DNA of 64,000 nucleotides, from positions 868,001-932,000 of the forward strand of contig OZ037920.1 of assembly GCA_964035575.1 (NCBI GenBank). Reading direction: 5' to 3'. The notes under the pieces were generated by a model, which saw only the letters and a list, made by a program, of their open reading frames with translations, did not search any database and had not been told where the DNA came from. This document shows, one piece after another, positions 1 through 9,413 of this stretch. The stretch's first letter is position 1. The number at the start of each line of letters is the position of its first letter. Source of the stretch: Rhynchopus sp. YZ270_cl-10 (taxonomy: Eukaryota > Euglenozoa > Diplonemea > Diplonemida > Diplonemidae). The position numbers and the translations under genes were made by a program.

Positions 1-446
1 AGATCACCGGCATCATGGCAGGCGCCTCAGGCACTCTTGTTGCCACCCCTGGATGCTCCAAGACCGACCAGTACGGTTCGAACGACTGCAAATTCGACTG
101 GGGACAGACCATCACCGGAACCCTGAACGCGACCCTCCCTGTGGCAATCACAACCGGCGCGACTGTCAGCGTGGACGCAAAGATTGACGGTCTGATCAGC
201 TGGAAGTTCTCCTGCCCCGTGTGCGGTGGGTTCTGTGTGCTGGACATCCCTGTCGTGAAGAAGACCGAGAACATCACGATGCCCCCATGCCCGCTTGTGA
301 ACGCAGGCAACTTCTTCAACACCACCACCGCGGCCCTCCCTTCCAAGTCCCCTGTACCTGTGTCGGTCAGCTTCAAGGGAACTGCCGAGCTGAAGGACGC
401 CTCTGGCACCCTGATGCTCTCTGCTTCCTTCGACGGCAAGCTGTGA
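1..446 (+). CDS. Secreted ML-domain (NPC2/MD-2-like) protein, copy 1, 5' end cut by window edge
   Basis: The reading frame is open from base 3 and ends in TGA at 444-446. It is almost identical to the complete gene at 2625-3143, so the missing part should be the signal peptide and a few residues. Seen: paired cysteines (CPVCGGFC), a CPL motif, and alternating hydrophobic residues ending in SASFDGKL, which fits the beta-sandwich ML fold that binds lipids in NPC2 and MD-2. Several N-glycosylation sequons (NAT, NIT, NTT) agree with secretion. The two copies differ mainly at a Pro-rich loop (SKSPVP here, ATSPSP in copy 2). The ML assignment comes from the cysteine and strand pattern, not a database match. 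It could instead be another small secreted beta-sandwich. Confidence 0.6.
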   Translation, partial: ITGIMAGASGTLVATPGCSKTDQYGSNDCKFDWGQTITGTLNATLPVAITTGATVSVDAKIDGLISWKFSCPVCGGFCVLDIPVVKKTENITMPPCPLVNAGNFFNTTTAALPSKSPVPVSVSFKGTAELKDASGTLMLSASFDGKL

Positions 447-1550
447 TCGTGGCCCCTTTTTTTTCTGCCAACAAAATATTTTTCTTTTTTTTTTTTTTGC
501 TTTCAAATTATTGACCAAAACGAAAATAGAAAACAGCTGACGGTTATATTCCACTCGGTATACCGAGGTTAGTTTTTTTTTTCTATTTTCTTTTTTCTTT
601 TATTTTCCATTTCGAAAAAAATTATTATGTCCCCCTCCTCTTCTCATTCCCGTCTCCAACGAGTATTATCGAGTGGATGTTCTTTCATCTGATCGAGGGG
701 AGGTGCAGGCTATGTTATCTGTTGCATCAAGGGATCATAAAAAAGCGAAAAAAAGACTAACCCCTTACGCCAATATACCCTCCTCCCCGCAGAACAGAAA
801 GGGGGGAAAAAACATAAAAAAGAAAACAAAAAAAAGGACAGTGTGCAAACAACACCAAGTGCCCCAAGGATTCTCTGAAGGGTTCACGGTATGTCTGCAT
901 ATCAACCTTATTCTTTGTTTCAGCTTTATTTTATGTTCCACGTTACGAACCAATCTTGTTGGCGCTCTTTTTTTCAAGGTGACAAAAAAACACGACAGTG
1001 CTTTTTTGTCACCTTGAAAATTTATCTTACAAACTTTTTTTCAAAAAAAATCATTTTGTACATTACGAAAAAACTCTGTAGTCCCGCTGCACCCCATTGC
1101 AGTAGAACTAAAAAAACCAAAAAATAAAAAAAGGCAACCCAAGGGGGGTTTCCGAGTTTGAAAGGTTTTTACTGGGTTTTTGCCGGTTTGTGATAGAGGG
1201 GAACAAAGTTTTTCTTTCTCTCTGTCACACCGTTTAAAACCGATAAAACTTTTAAAAACCGGTGAAAACAAGATTCCATTTTTTTTTTTCTTTTTTATGT
1301 TCCATTTCGCATTGAGGAAGGTAAGGTGCCTGTTCTGTAAAACAGTACATCCGTTGATGATATAGTTCTTATAGGAAGATGTGGTGTGTACGTATTTTTA
1401 TATTTGCTTTGATATTGCAGAAAAGAAAGTGGAGGGTGTGATACCTAAAGGGTATCTGCACAAACTGCACAAATTCTAAAAAAAAATATCAGGAACAAAT
1501 ATTTTCAAAAAAAAATCTACCCACCACAAAGGCAATGGAGCACTTCAGTG
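447..1550. other. Intergenic, AT-rich, with one strong hairpin
   Basis: I see no gene. The stretch is rich in T and A runs. The only clear structure is the hairpin at 971-1020, listed separately. Short open frames here are low-complexity Lys/Phe strings. Confidence 0.6.
971..1045 (+). repeat. Long hairpin, derived member of family-1 repeat
   Basis: Arms 971-993 and 998-1020 pair over 23 bp with one mismatch around a GACA loop. The left arm contains CAAGGTGAC and the right arm is followed by ATCTTACAAACTTTTTTT. Those are the flanks of family 1 (AAGGTGACTAAGC stem, ATCTTATAAACTTTTC tail). The usual CTAAGC/GCTTAG upper stem is replaced by an A/T tract. Confidence 0.7.
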
Positions 1551-2313
1551 CAGGGCGTTCGCCCCGGGGCGAAAAATATTTTTTTTCGTTAAAAAAATCT
1601 TTTCCTGAAAAAATGACATTTTATTTCGCCCCAGGGCTTCGCCCCACCGGGGCGAAACCCTGTATAAATAAATAAATAAAAAAAAAAAAAGGGGAAAAAA
1701 AAAAAAAAAAAAGAGAGAGAGATTTCTCCCCACCACCCTGTAGACCCCCCCGGAGGGGGGGTCGCAGAGGGGTGTCCACTGTACTCAAAATCATCCGCAA
1801 ACCCGCCTGCCGTGAGAGGAAGTTTCCCCAGCACTCCCGCTCCTCAATCCTGCAGTCTGCTGAAGGTGCCCCGTACCCCCTGTTATAGAAGGTGTCACTG
1901 CTCGTGTCAACTCTATCTTCAACGGCAGAGAGACGTTTTAGTTTATTGAAAATAATCAAACTAAGGATGAAGTCTCATATGACAGATGCCTCTCTCTTGT
2001 GCATCTGTTTGATTAAACAGCACAAAGAGACCCTCAGTGAGGGGGGGATTGATGAAATTCTCCATCGTTTTGCTGGTTTTAGTATCAGGAAAGTTCAGCT
2101 GTAATAGCACTTGTGCTGGGGAAGGGATCACGCGCAAATCGCAATTTTTTTTGACCACTCAGTACCAGGGATTCACCCCCCACGAACTAGCTTCTCTCCG
2201 GCGGGAAAATTTTTTTTTGACCTATTTTAAGCACTAGTAAAAAAGCAAAAATTTCGGATTTTTTGGCATTTCGCCACGATCAGGAAAAAACGATGGCGAT
2301 AGCGAACGCCCTG
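1551..2313. mobile_element. Non-autonomous hAT-like MITE, copy A (763 bp)
   Basis: The ends are the inverted repeat CAGGGCGTTCGC, flanked by an exact 8-bp target duplication CTTCAGTG (1543-1550 and 2314-2321). CAGGG-type ends and 8-bp duplications are the hAT signature. There is no transposase; internal open frames are short and contain homopolymers. From 1591 to the end it matches 20999-21721 in copy B at the same length, including the A13 and A18 runs, so one copy is very young. The interior includes a GC-rich hairpin (GCCCCAGGGC...CCGGGGCG) and a CCCCCCCGGAGGGGGGG block. Confidence 0.9.
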
Positions 2314-2624
2314 CTTCAGTGTAAAAAGAAAAAAAAGGAAAAGGGGGAAAAAATACCCATTAAAACGCGAGCGGATGTATTGCGCCTTTTGTAGCAGTAC
2401 GGCAATTGAAATTGCTGTTCAATAAAAATGTTTCGGACAAAAAAAACCCCCCAAGATTTCCCCTCTTTTCTCCCCCGATTTTTTCTCAAAACCGATAATT
2501 ATAAAAAGAACTGAAATATGCGTGAGTTATTTTTTTTTTTTTTGTGTGTTTTCTCCACTCTTCCTTTTGTATTACATTCATGCTCTCACAGCACCACACA
2601 GAACCACACAAAAAACAAAACACA
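2314..2624. promoter_or_regulatory. Upstream region of ML gene copy 2 with candidate splice-leader acceptor
   Basis: The region is AT-rich. A T15 run at about 2529-2543 and a C/T-rich stretch precede AG at about 2589-2590 (CTCTCACAG), 34 bases before the start codon. This looks like a 3' splice site with no upstream coding exon, as expected for trans-splicing or a 5'UTR intron. No TATA box is evident. Confidence 0.35.
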
Positions 2625-3143
2625 ATGATGAAGGCAGCAGCTCTTCTGTTCGCGTCCGTTGTGGCGATCCAGGGGTCTGGCATTGAGATCTCGCGTGAGA
2701 TCACCGGCATCATGGCAGGCGCCTCAGGCACTCTTGTTGCCACCCCTGGATGCTCCAAGACCGACCAGTACGGTTCGAACGACTGCAAATTCGACTGGGG
2801 ACAGAACATCACCGGAACCCTGAACGCGACCCTCCCTGTGGCAATCACAACCGGCGCGACTGTCAGCGTGGACGCAAAGATTGACGGTCTGATCAGCTGG
2901 AAGTTCTCCTGCCCCGTGTGCGGTGGGTTCTGTGTGCTGGACATCCCTGTCGTGAAGAAGACCGAGAACATCACGATGCCCCCGTGCCCGCTTGTGAACG
3001 CAGGCAACTTCTTCAACACCACCACCGCGGCCCTTCCCGCCACCTCCCCTTCACCTGTGTCGGTCAGCTTCAAGGGAACCGCCGAGCTGAAGGACGCCTC
3101 TGGCACCCTGATGCTCTCTGCTTCCTTCGACGGCAAGCTGTGA
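2625..3143 (+). CDS. Secreted ML-domain (NPC2/MD-2-like) protein, copy 2
   Basis: A 172-residue protein. Residues 1-19 (MMKAAALLFASVVAIQGSG) form a signal peptide. The mature part has six or more cysteines, the cluster CPVCGGFC, a CPL motif about 25 residues later and several NxT sequons. Length and layout match ML-domain lipid-binding proteins such as NPC2, which carry sterols or other lipids in endosomes or outside the cell. I chose the first of two adjacent ATGs (2625, 2628); an in-frame ATG at 2544 lies before the signal peptide and upstream of the likely splice acceptor. It is a near-identical tandem paralogue of the 1-446 gene, with a transposon in the spacer. The lipid ligand cannot be inferred. 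Confidence 0.65.
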   Translation: MMKAAALLFASVVAIQGSGIEISREITGIMAGASGTLVATPGCSKTDQYGSNDCKFDWGQNITGTLNATLPVAITTGATVSVDAKIDGLISWKFSCPVCGGFCVLDIPVVKKTENITMPPCPLVNAGNFFNTTTAALPATSPSPVSVSFKGTAELKDASGTLMLSASFDGKL

Positions 3144-3218
3144 TACAGTATATTTCCTTTTGTCTCAAAGAGATAACTGATCCAGCATTTTTATTAAAAA
3201 AAAAAGACTTCTCTTTCC

Positions 3219-3275
3219 TAGATGACTAAGCACCGAGAGGCTTAGGATCATCTTACAAAACTTTTTCTTTTTTTT
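3219..3275 (+). repeat. Family-1 hairpin repeat
   Basis: GATGACTAAGC pairs with GCTTAG and TCATC across an ACCGAGAG loop with a two-base bulge. The ATCTTACAAAACTTTTTCTTT tail follows directly. It lies 75 bases after the ML copy 2 stop codon, probably in its 3'UTR. Confidence 0.8.
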
Positions 3276-4567
3276 CGGAGCAGGGGCGGCAACTGTCTTT
3301 ATGACCAATGCTACAACAAAATGCCACCCCTCTTCCTGATACCATTTTGTTTTATTTTTTTCACGCTTTTTGGAGTTTTTCATTAGTGTACAAACACCCA
3401 CGGCGAGGATATGTCCCCTATTCCCCTGATTACCCTGCATTGTATTTGCCGTAGAAAACTGGCACTGCTGTACCAGAGCAACCCCGACCACCAAGCGAGA
3501 GATGCATCTCCGCTGGGAAGGTAGGTAGAGATATCTCAGGAGGTGCATGAGAAGCCAAGTGCCGCGCCCCGCCATTGGTGACGAAAGCGTCTACGCGTAT
3601 ACCATGCGCACACGGGTCGACCACCCCGACTGGCAATGAACAGTAGCATATGGAGAGGACTGCCCCCGGCATCACAAAGTATAGTGGGTAGCACGCTCTT
3701 AAGGCAGCTGCACCTAAATACAACCAATTTTTTTTAACAAAATGAGAGTAGAGAGATTTGCACTGTGGGCAAAAACATAAGGCAAAAAACTATACTATTT
3801 TCAGCAATTTTTAAAAAAAAATGGCAAAAAAATAAAATAAAAATAAAGTGACCGTGGGTGAAAAAAAACCATTGCAAAATTCCCAGTTTTATTTCCTCCG
3901 AACGTTTTCTCTTCGTTCTCCTCTGCTTCTCCTTTATCATCCAGACAGTTCTACCCGACCTACTAATTTGAGTGCATTACAAGAATTTTCTGTGCATTCT
4001 TTTGTGAAGGCGTGCAAACCTATGCAGGTGTTGTTTCTTTTTCAAAAGATGACAACGCCAAAAGGCGTTCATCTACAAAAAAAAAATTTCTCTTCATTTT
4101 TTATTATTATACAGCATGTCTAAAAGGGAGTCACTCTGTAAGAAGACTGTATCTCTTTTCAAACCCCCCCGCTTATTTTTTTGCGTGTGTTATGTGGCGT
4201 GTGCTGTGATACCTTTTTTACCCCCATCCCCCTGTAAAAATAAACAATAAACCAACGGTGTTTCAAAAAAAAGAAGAAAAAAACTCCCCAACCATTCTAA
4301 AAACAAAAAAAACTGCTCCTGAACTCATCCCGCCTGAGAAGTTAAGGATCAGCAGGCCTGGATAGCATCACCACACCACACCACCCCGAACGTCGTCATA
4401 CCGCCATAAACACAGGCTTGGCGATACCTGATAGTAGGCAGGGGGGCGTAGTTTGTGGCTAAACTTTGTAAGTGCGGCCTTGATTTGATTAGCACGAATT
4501 ACCTTCGGGAAACTGATATCAACCACCCCCCACCACCGCCGCAGAGCCCTCCACCCTTTCCCCCAAG
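3276..4567. other. Intergenic with one GC-balanced block (3395-3736)
   Basis: Bases 3395-3736 stand out from the AT-rich surroundings: balanced composition, few homopolymers, local inverted repeats (for example GAGATGCATCTC at about 3501) and a T8 run at 3727-3734. It lacks a convincing reading frame. It may be a non-coding RNA gene or an old repeat; I could not match it to 5S, SRP, U1-U6, RNase P or tRNA from memory. The remainder to 4567 is AT-rich with no gene seen. Confidence 0.4.
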
Positions 4568-6265
4568 ATGCCACTCACAAAGGAAGTATGTGAGGCCAGC
4601 GCGAAGGTGGCAGCGGATTGCTGCAAATTCCTTGCCGCTTCGCCGTCGCCGTTCCACTGCGTCAAGAACATGACTGAGGAGCTGAACCGCCTTGGCTTCA
4701 AACAGCTTCTCGAGGACGACAAATGGAACGGCGAGCTGAAGCCAAGCGGGAAGTACTACACCACACGCAACCAGTCGTCCCTCATTGCGTTCACCGTGGG
4801 CGGGAAGTACACTGGTGGCAATGGCTTCAAGATTGTCGGGGCACACACCGACTCTCCTTGCTTTGTTCTCAAGCCCAAAACCGCGGAGCAGTCTGTTGGC
4901 TACAAGCACGTTGGGGTGCAGACGTACGGAGGCGGCCTCTGGCACACCTGGTTCGACCGCGACCTTTCCATTGCAGGAAAGGTGACGTACCGTGATGCTG
5001 GAGTGCTGAAGTCGACCCTCATCAAGGTCACCCAGCCGATCCTCCGCATCCCCAACCTGGCCATCCATCTGACAAACGCAAAGGAGCGTGAAGGGTTCTC
5101 CTTCAACAAGGAGCAGCACCTCCTGCCTATGCTCTGCTCCGAAATCGTCTCGCAGCTCCAAAACAGCGACGAACCGAAAGACGACGCAAAAGACAAGAAA
5201 AAGCCGTCCCACCACACCGAACTCCTTAACCTCATTTCCGTCGAGGCAAAGTGCGCAGTGGAGGACCTCATCGACTTCGACCTCTACCTATACGACACAC
5301 AGGAGCCCGCGTTGGGTGGACTGTACAAGGAGTTCCTGTTCTCAGCGAGGATTGACAACCAGATTTCGTGCTTCAACGGATTGCAGGCGATGGGGAGCTA
5401 TTGTGGGGAGGCGGGGAATGTGGAGGGGGACGAGATGGTCTCGATGCTGGCGGTGTATGACCACGAGGAGGTTGGGTCGTCGAGTGCAGTTGGGGCGGGG
5501 AGCAGCTTCACAAACGATGTGATCCGGCGTGTGACCTCGGTGTTCTCATCGTCTCCCGATGCCTTCGAGCAGACGATCCGCTCATCCTTCGTGGTGTCCG
5601 TCGACGGTGTGCACGGTGTGCACCCCAACTACGCAGACCGGCACCAAATGAACCACCGCCCCGAAATGCACAAGGGCCCCACCATCAAGTACAACGCAAA
5701 CCAACGCTACGCAACAAACTGCGAGTCCTCCTCCATCGTCAAGATCCTTGCAGAGCAGGTTGCTGTCCCGATCCAGGAGGTTTGCGTCAAAAACGGTATG
5801 ACAAGAAAGGAGCGCATTTTTTTCGACTGAGATGCATTTTAGCACGTTTCAACTACTATTTTTACGCTTTTATCAACGCACAGAGAGGCTGTAGGGTTGT
5901 CTTATTTCTTTTTACGTCACTCATGAAGGAGGAAATAGAAGTAAAGCATTTTGAACACACTCTTGCGTATGAATTTTCAAACCCACACACCGAACACAAC
6001 AGATTCCCCTTGCGGGTCTACCATTGGCCCAATCATCTCGACGGGTACCGGGATCACGACTGTGGACATCGGCAACCCGATGCTGTCGATGCATAGTGTT
6101 AGGGAGCAGGCCGGAACGGTATGGCACTCTAAACAAAGAAAGAATAAAATTGTTTTTTACAATGCTACAAAACAACAACAGATCGACCTGCACTACATGA
6201 ACCTGCTTCTTCACTCCTTCTTCCTCAGCTTCAGCGAGGTGAAGAAGGGCCTCCCCCGTTGCTAG
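4568..6265 (+). CDS. DNPEP: Aspartyl aminopeptidase (M18 family), 3 exons
   Basis: Exons 4568-5795, 6003-6118 and 6182-6265 join in frame to 475 residues, the family's usual length. M18 enzymes are cytosolic or vacuolar dizinc peptidases that remove N-terminal Asp or Glu. Visible metal and catalytic motifs: GAHTDSP (His93, Asp95), SARIDNQ (Asp263), DHEEVGSSS (Glu300, Glu301) and LSMHSVRE (His440). The exon 1-2 junction restores [11 protein letters not shown], a conserved block, which confirms the 207-bp first intron; the second intron is 63 bp. Intron 1 holds a worn family-1 repeat followed directly by the start of a family-3 repeat. The start ATG sits right after CCCTTTCCCCCAAG, a possible splice-leader acceptor. 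Confidence 0.93.
5870..5980 (+). repeat. Degenerate family-1 plus family-3 repeat inside intron 1 of the aminopeptidase
   Basis: CGCACAGAGAGGCTGTAGGG then TTGTCTTATTTCTTTTTAC resembles the loop, right arm and tail of family 1. It is followed at once by TCACTCATGAAGGAGGAAAT and the segment to TTTTGAACACACT, which matches family 3 at 37031 and 61183. Confidence 0.6.
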
Positions 6266-7498
6266 AGAAAAAAGGGATGCATTTTAAGGGAATTTTTTCA
6301 TTTTTTGTGTGATAAAGTGCGAGAGGCTTAGGTTTTTCGTTGTACCATTAACGGCGTTCGGCATAATAAAGCATATTTGCGTGGAGGGGAGAAACGCAAG
6401 AGTAACGTTAGTGTCTCTAACTACGTTATTAAAAAGTGAACTTCGCAAAATATTGTGTCTTCGTTTTTGCTTTTTTTTTCGTTTTTTTTATAACCCTCTC
6501 TTTTGTCCACCTGATTTGACCGGCGAGCAACTTCCGGTACAAACCGGCAAACATACGCAAACACCGGCAAACTGGGTCAAAAATCAGGTTGTCTGTGATA
6601 CCGCTTTACACATTTTATTTCAAGCTGACGAAGCACGGGAGGCTTATAGGTTCATCTTGTAAACTTTTCTTCCTCCCCCCCGCCCCCAGATTCTGACATC
6701 TGCCGCAAAGCAAATTTCTTTCCTTTGCTCTCTTTGAAGGATCCTGTGAAGAAAAATCGCTGCCATCCCATGATAGTAGTCTAATATCAAGCAAACAAAA
6801 AATTCCCCAGGGAGGGGCTTCTTGTTCCCATCTGATTTGAGGTAAAGTACACTTGTTGGGACCCGAAAGATGGTGAAGTATGCCTGGATAGGTCGAAGCC
6901 GGGGGGAACTCTGGTGGAGGACTAATAAATTTTTATTTGTCTCTGAGCTGACTGGCCCTTATAAAAAAATCCCCCAGATTAACAAAAAGAAAAGAAAACA
7001 AAACAAAAACAACGTGACTAACAATAATAAGCATGGGGTCCTGGGGTTGTTTTCTCGCTTTGATTGGATTTTAAGTCATCTGAGTGCCGTGTCAACACCC
7101 GTTGTCATCGTCCTGTCGTCATTTCACTGGAAAGCATCCACCATTACCCACCTTGAGGCGTATGCATCTCTGTGTGGGCAAGTTTGGGGTGCAAGATAAC
7201 AGAAGAAACCCAGAGCGAAGCTTCAGCAGAATGATGACAAACTTATGCAGAACGATAGAAGGGGACAGTTCTCTGTTTCCTTTCGGTGCTTCGTCACAAT
7301 ATATACTGATTTAATGAGCCTGACTGCTGTTGCTTTGCTCTTGTGTACTTCGGGTGGGTAGTTGCCTATTACCTCGTTTACTTGTTCTCCCCACAACCCC
7401 AGCTCACAGCACAACCCAACACCCCAACACAGATTCATTACATTGTGCCTCACTCCACCTGTGCACCACATCCGCACACAAAGCCGAAGGAGCGTACG
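6266..7498. other. Intergenic with two family-1 repeats
   Basis: A worn copy lies at about 6310-6345 (GTGCGAGAGGCTTAGG) and a good one at 6621-6672. The rest is AT-rich with no gene visible. Near 7380-7410 a pyrimidine-rich stretch ends in CCCCAG and CTCACAG, a candidate splice acceptor for the LPMO transcript. Confidence 0.5.
6621..6672 (+). repeat. Family-1 hairpin repeat
   Basis: CTGACGAAGCACGGGAGGCT, then TATAGGTTCATCTTGTAAAC and a pyrimidine tail. AAGC pairs with GCTT across ACGGGAG. Confidence 0.7.
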
Positions 7499-8467
7499 AT
7501 GGCAAAGCACACTGCGCTGTGCGTGCTGCTGTGTGCATCGCAGGTGTACGGACACGGCCACGTTGTGACACCGCCGTCGCGTGTGGAGCTCTGCAAGACA
7601 GGGGGCAACGCAAACTGCGGACAGATCATCTGGGAGCCCTACAGCGTGGAGGGTCCTGACGGGTGGCCGGCAGACGGGACGATTGCGGCAGGAGGTGGAC
7701 ACTCGCGCTTCCCTGAGCTGAACGTGCAGACGGCGACACGCTGGGAGAGGGTTGCGATGTTGTCGGGGCCGACGAAGTTTGCGTGGAAGTTTCTTGTGAA
7801 CCATGTGACGAAGGACTACAAGTACTACATCACGCGTGTGGGGTGGGACGTGGCGGCACCGCTCACACGGGCAACGTTTGAGACTGCACCCTTCTGTGTC
7901 GTGGACGGGGGGATGACGGAGCCACCGGCACTTGACGAGCACACGTGCAACGTGCCGACACGCGAGGGATACCACATCATTCTGAGTGTGTGGGATGTGG
8001 GTGACACGTCGAACAGCTTCTTCAACGTGATTGACGCCATGTTCTCTGGTGGTGCCAGCCCCCCTGTGCCTGTGCCTGTGCCAACAGCACCAGTCCCTGT
8101 GCCGACCTCACCTGCGACACCTCCTGTCGTGTGCACGATGTTGGATGCTGTGCACTGCATGTACGTTGCGTGTGTGCAGGACCCTGCCTGCTGTGAGGAG
8201 CAGGCAGGCGCGTCCTGTGCTGTGTACAAGACACAATACGCACAGTGTGTGCAGGGTGCACCGTCGCCTTCGACACCACCGCCAACACCACCTGTCACGG
8301 CACCGCCGGCACCAACACCAACAACAACAACACCACCGACCCTTCCCGTCTGCACGACTGATGTGCACTGTGTCTACGCTGCGTGCAAGCAGGACCGTGC
8401 CTGCTGCGAGGGGCAGGCAGGTGCCACGTGTGTGGCCTACAACGCGCACTACGCACAGTGCATGTGA
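7499..8467 (+). CDS. AA10 lytic polysaccharide monooxygenase with two C-terminal Cys-rich modules
   Basis: A 322-residue secreted protein. The signal peptide (residues 1-18) ends before His19, which would be the mature N-terminus. His19 and His102 (in FLVNHVTK) form the copper histidine brace, and a Phe in DTSNSFF sits at the axial position. The core (19 to about 195) follows bacterial AA10 chitin/cellulose enzymes closely (CGQIIWEPYSVEG, FETAPFC, VWDVGDT). Two homologous modules of about 40 residues with six or more Cys (VHCMYVACVQDPACCEEQ and VHCVYAACKQDRACCEGQ) follow, joined by Pro/Thr/Val linkers. They may bind carbohydrate, but I do not recognise the family. The enzyme would cleave crystalline chitin or cellulose oxidatively outside the cell. 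The ATG at 7499 is chosen because it starts a clean signal peptide; an upstream in-frame ATG at 7343 does not. AA10 is mainly bacterial and viral, so transfer is likely. Confidence 0.92.
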   Translation: MAKHTALCVLLCASQVYGHGHVVTPPSRVELCKTGGNANCGQIIWEPYSVEGPDGWPADGTIAAGGGHSRFPELNVQTATRWERVAMLSGPTKFAWKFLVNHVTKDYKYYITRVGWDVAAPLTRATFETAPFCVVDGGMTEPPALDEHTCNVPTREGYHIILSVWDVGDTSNSFFNVIDAMFSGGASPPVPVPVPTAPVPVPTSPATPPVVCTMLDAVHCMYVACVQDPACCEEQAGASCAVYKTQYAQCVQGAPSPSTPPPTPPVTAPPAPTPTTTTPPTLPVCTTDVHCVYAACKQDRACCEGQAGATCVAYNAHYAQCM

Positions 8468-9413
8468 GCGCAGCGGCACACCCTCCCCACTCTTCCCTTC
8501 TAAGCAGCCCACTCTACTGGTGCGGTGTGCAGAATGCCTCTCTGCTTCTGATTGACACCTCGCCCACATATAACACATCCTATTGACTTGGAACTATCTT
8601 CTTTGCACGTGCATGCACCCAAGAGGTGTCAGCACTTTCTATACTTCACATTTCTGCTGGACAATGCCACCACCACTCTCTTAACTGAGGAGACGGGGCC
8701 ACCACACTGGTTTACTCATAAATTATGTGCCGTTTTTTTTGTTTTGTTTTTCCTTTCGTTTCCGTTTGCTTTGGCATTGTGCTGCAGCATCTTTGCAGCA
8801 GTGCAGTGGCGAAGCAACACATACAGTCAAGACCTGCCCGCTGCTGTGGCTGCCGGTGTGTGCTCGGCAGGTGGGCAAACAGGTTTTCTTCCTCTCTTGT
8901 TGCGCTTTCCCTCTATTCTATTATTTTCTATTCCCTTCTTTTCTTTGCTCTCTACTCTACTAACGACACGGCAGCTGAGGTGCAGCTGTGTGCACAGTGG
9001 TTTGCGTTGTTCTGCCTTGCCCCGCCTTTGCTGTCTGTGTCCCTCTGCCTCACCCGTTCTTCTGTGCATAAGGTGGCTGCCCACCTTTTGCACACGAAGA
9101 GAAGGGTCTTATAGACAGGCAGGGGAGAGGACAACAAAGGCACAGGGACATCGTGGAAGCATCCTGCAGACACGCACACAACCTGCCCTTATCTGCTGTC
9201 CATTGATTCTCTAATATCCACCTCACTTTTTTTTTTCCCGGCTTCTTTGCTTTCATGCATAGAACAACCCTTTTACTTTACTCTATTTAACAAAAGACAT
9301 ACAACTTTAACCCAGAATACCGAAACTCTACCTATCTCCCACTCCATAACCCCCCCATCCACTCAAAAAAGGCACCCTCCCGCACCCCATTCCACACTCT
9401 TTTTTGCTATGTC
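8468..9413. other. Intergenic
   Basis: No gene is supported. A 220-residue open frame (8552-9214) is Phe/Leu/Ser-rich with no domain. The composition is more balanced than in most spacers here, with CTG/GCAG-rich stretches around 8780-8880. Confidence 0.45.

Noticed and set aside
3572-3640. Possible tRNA: CATTG/CAATG ends 68 bases apart with a GGGTCGACC segment
   Set aside because: The acceptor pairing stops after five bases, the T-arm loop is wrong in length, and no proper D or anticodon arm can be drawn.
8552-9214. 220-codon open frame on the + strand
   Set aside because: Composition is Phe/Leu/Ser/Cys-rich with no domain or codon signature, and overlapping frames are equally open. Treated as chance.
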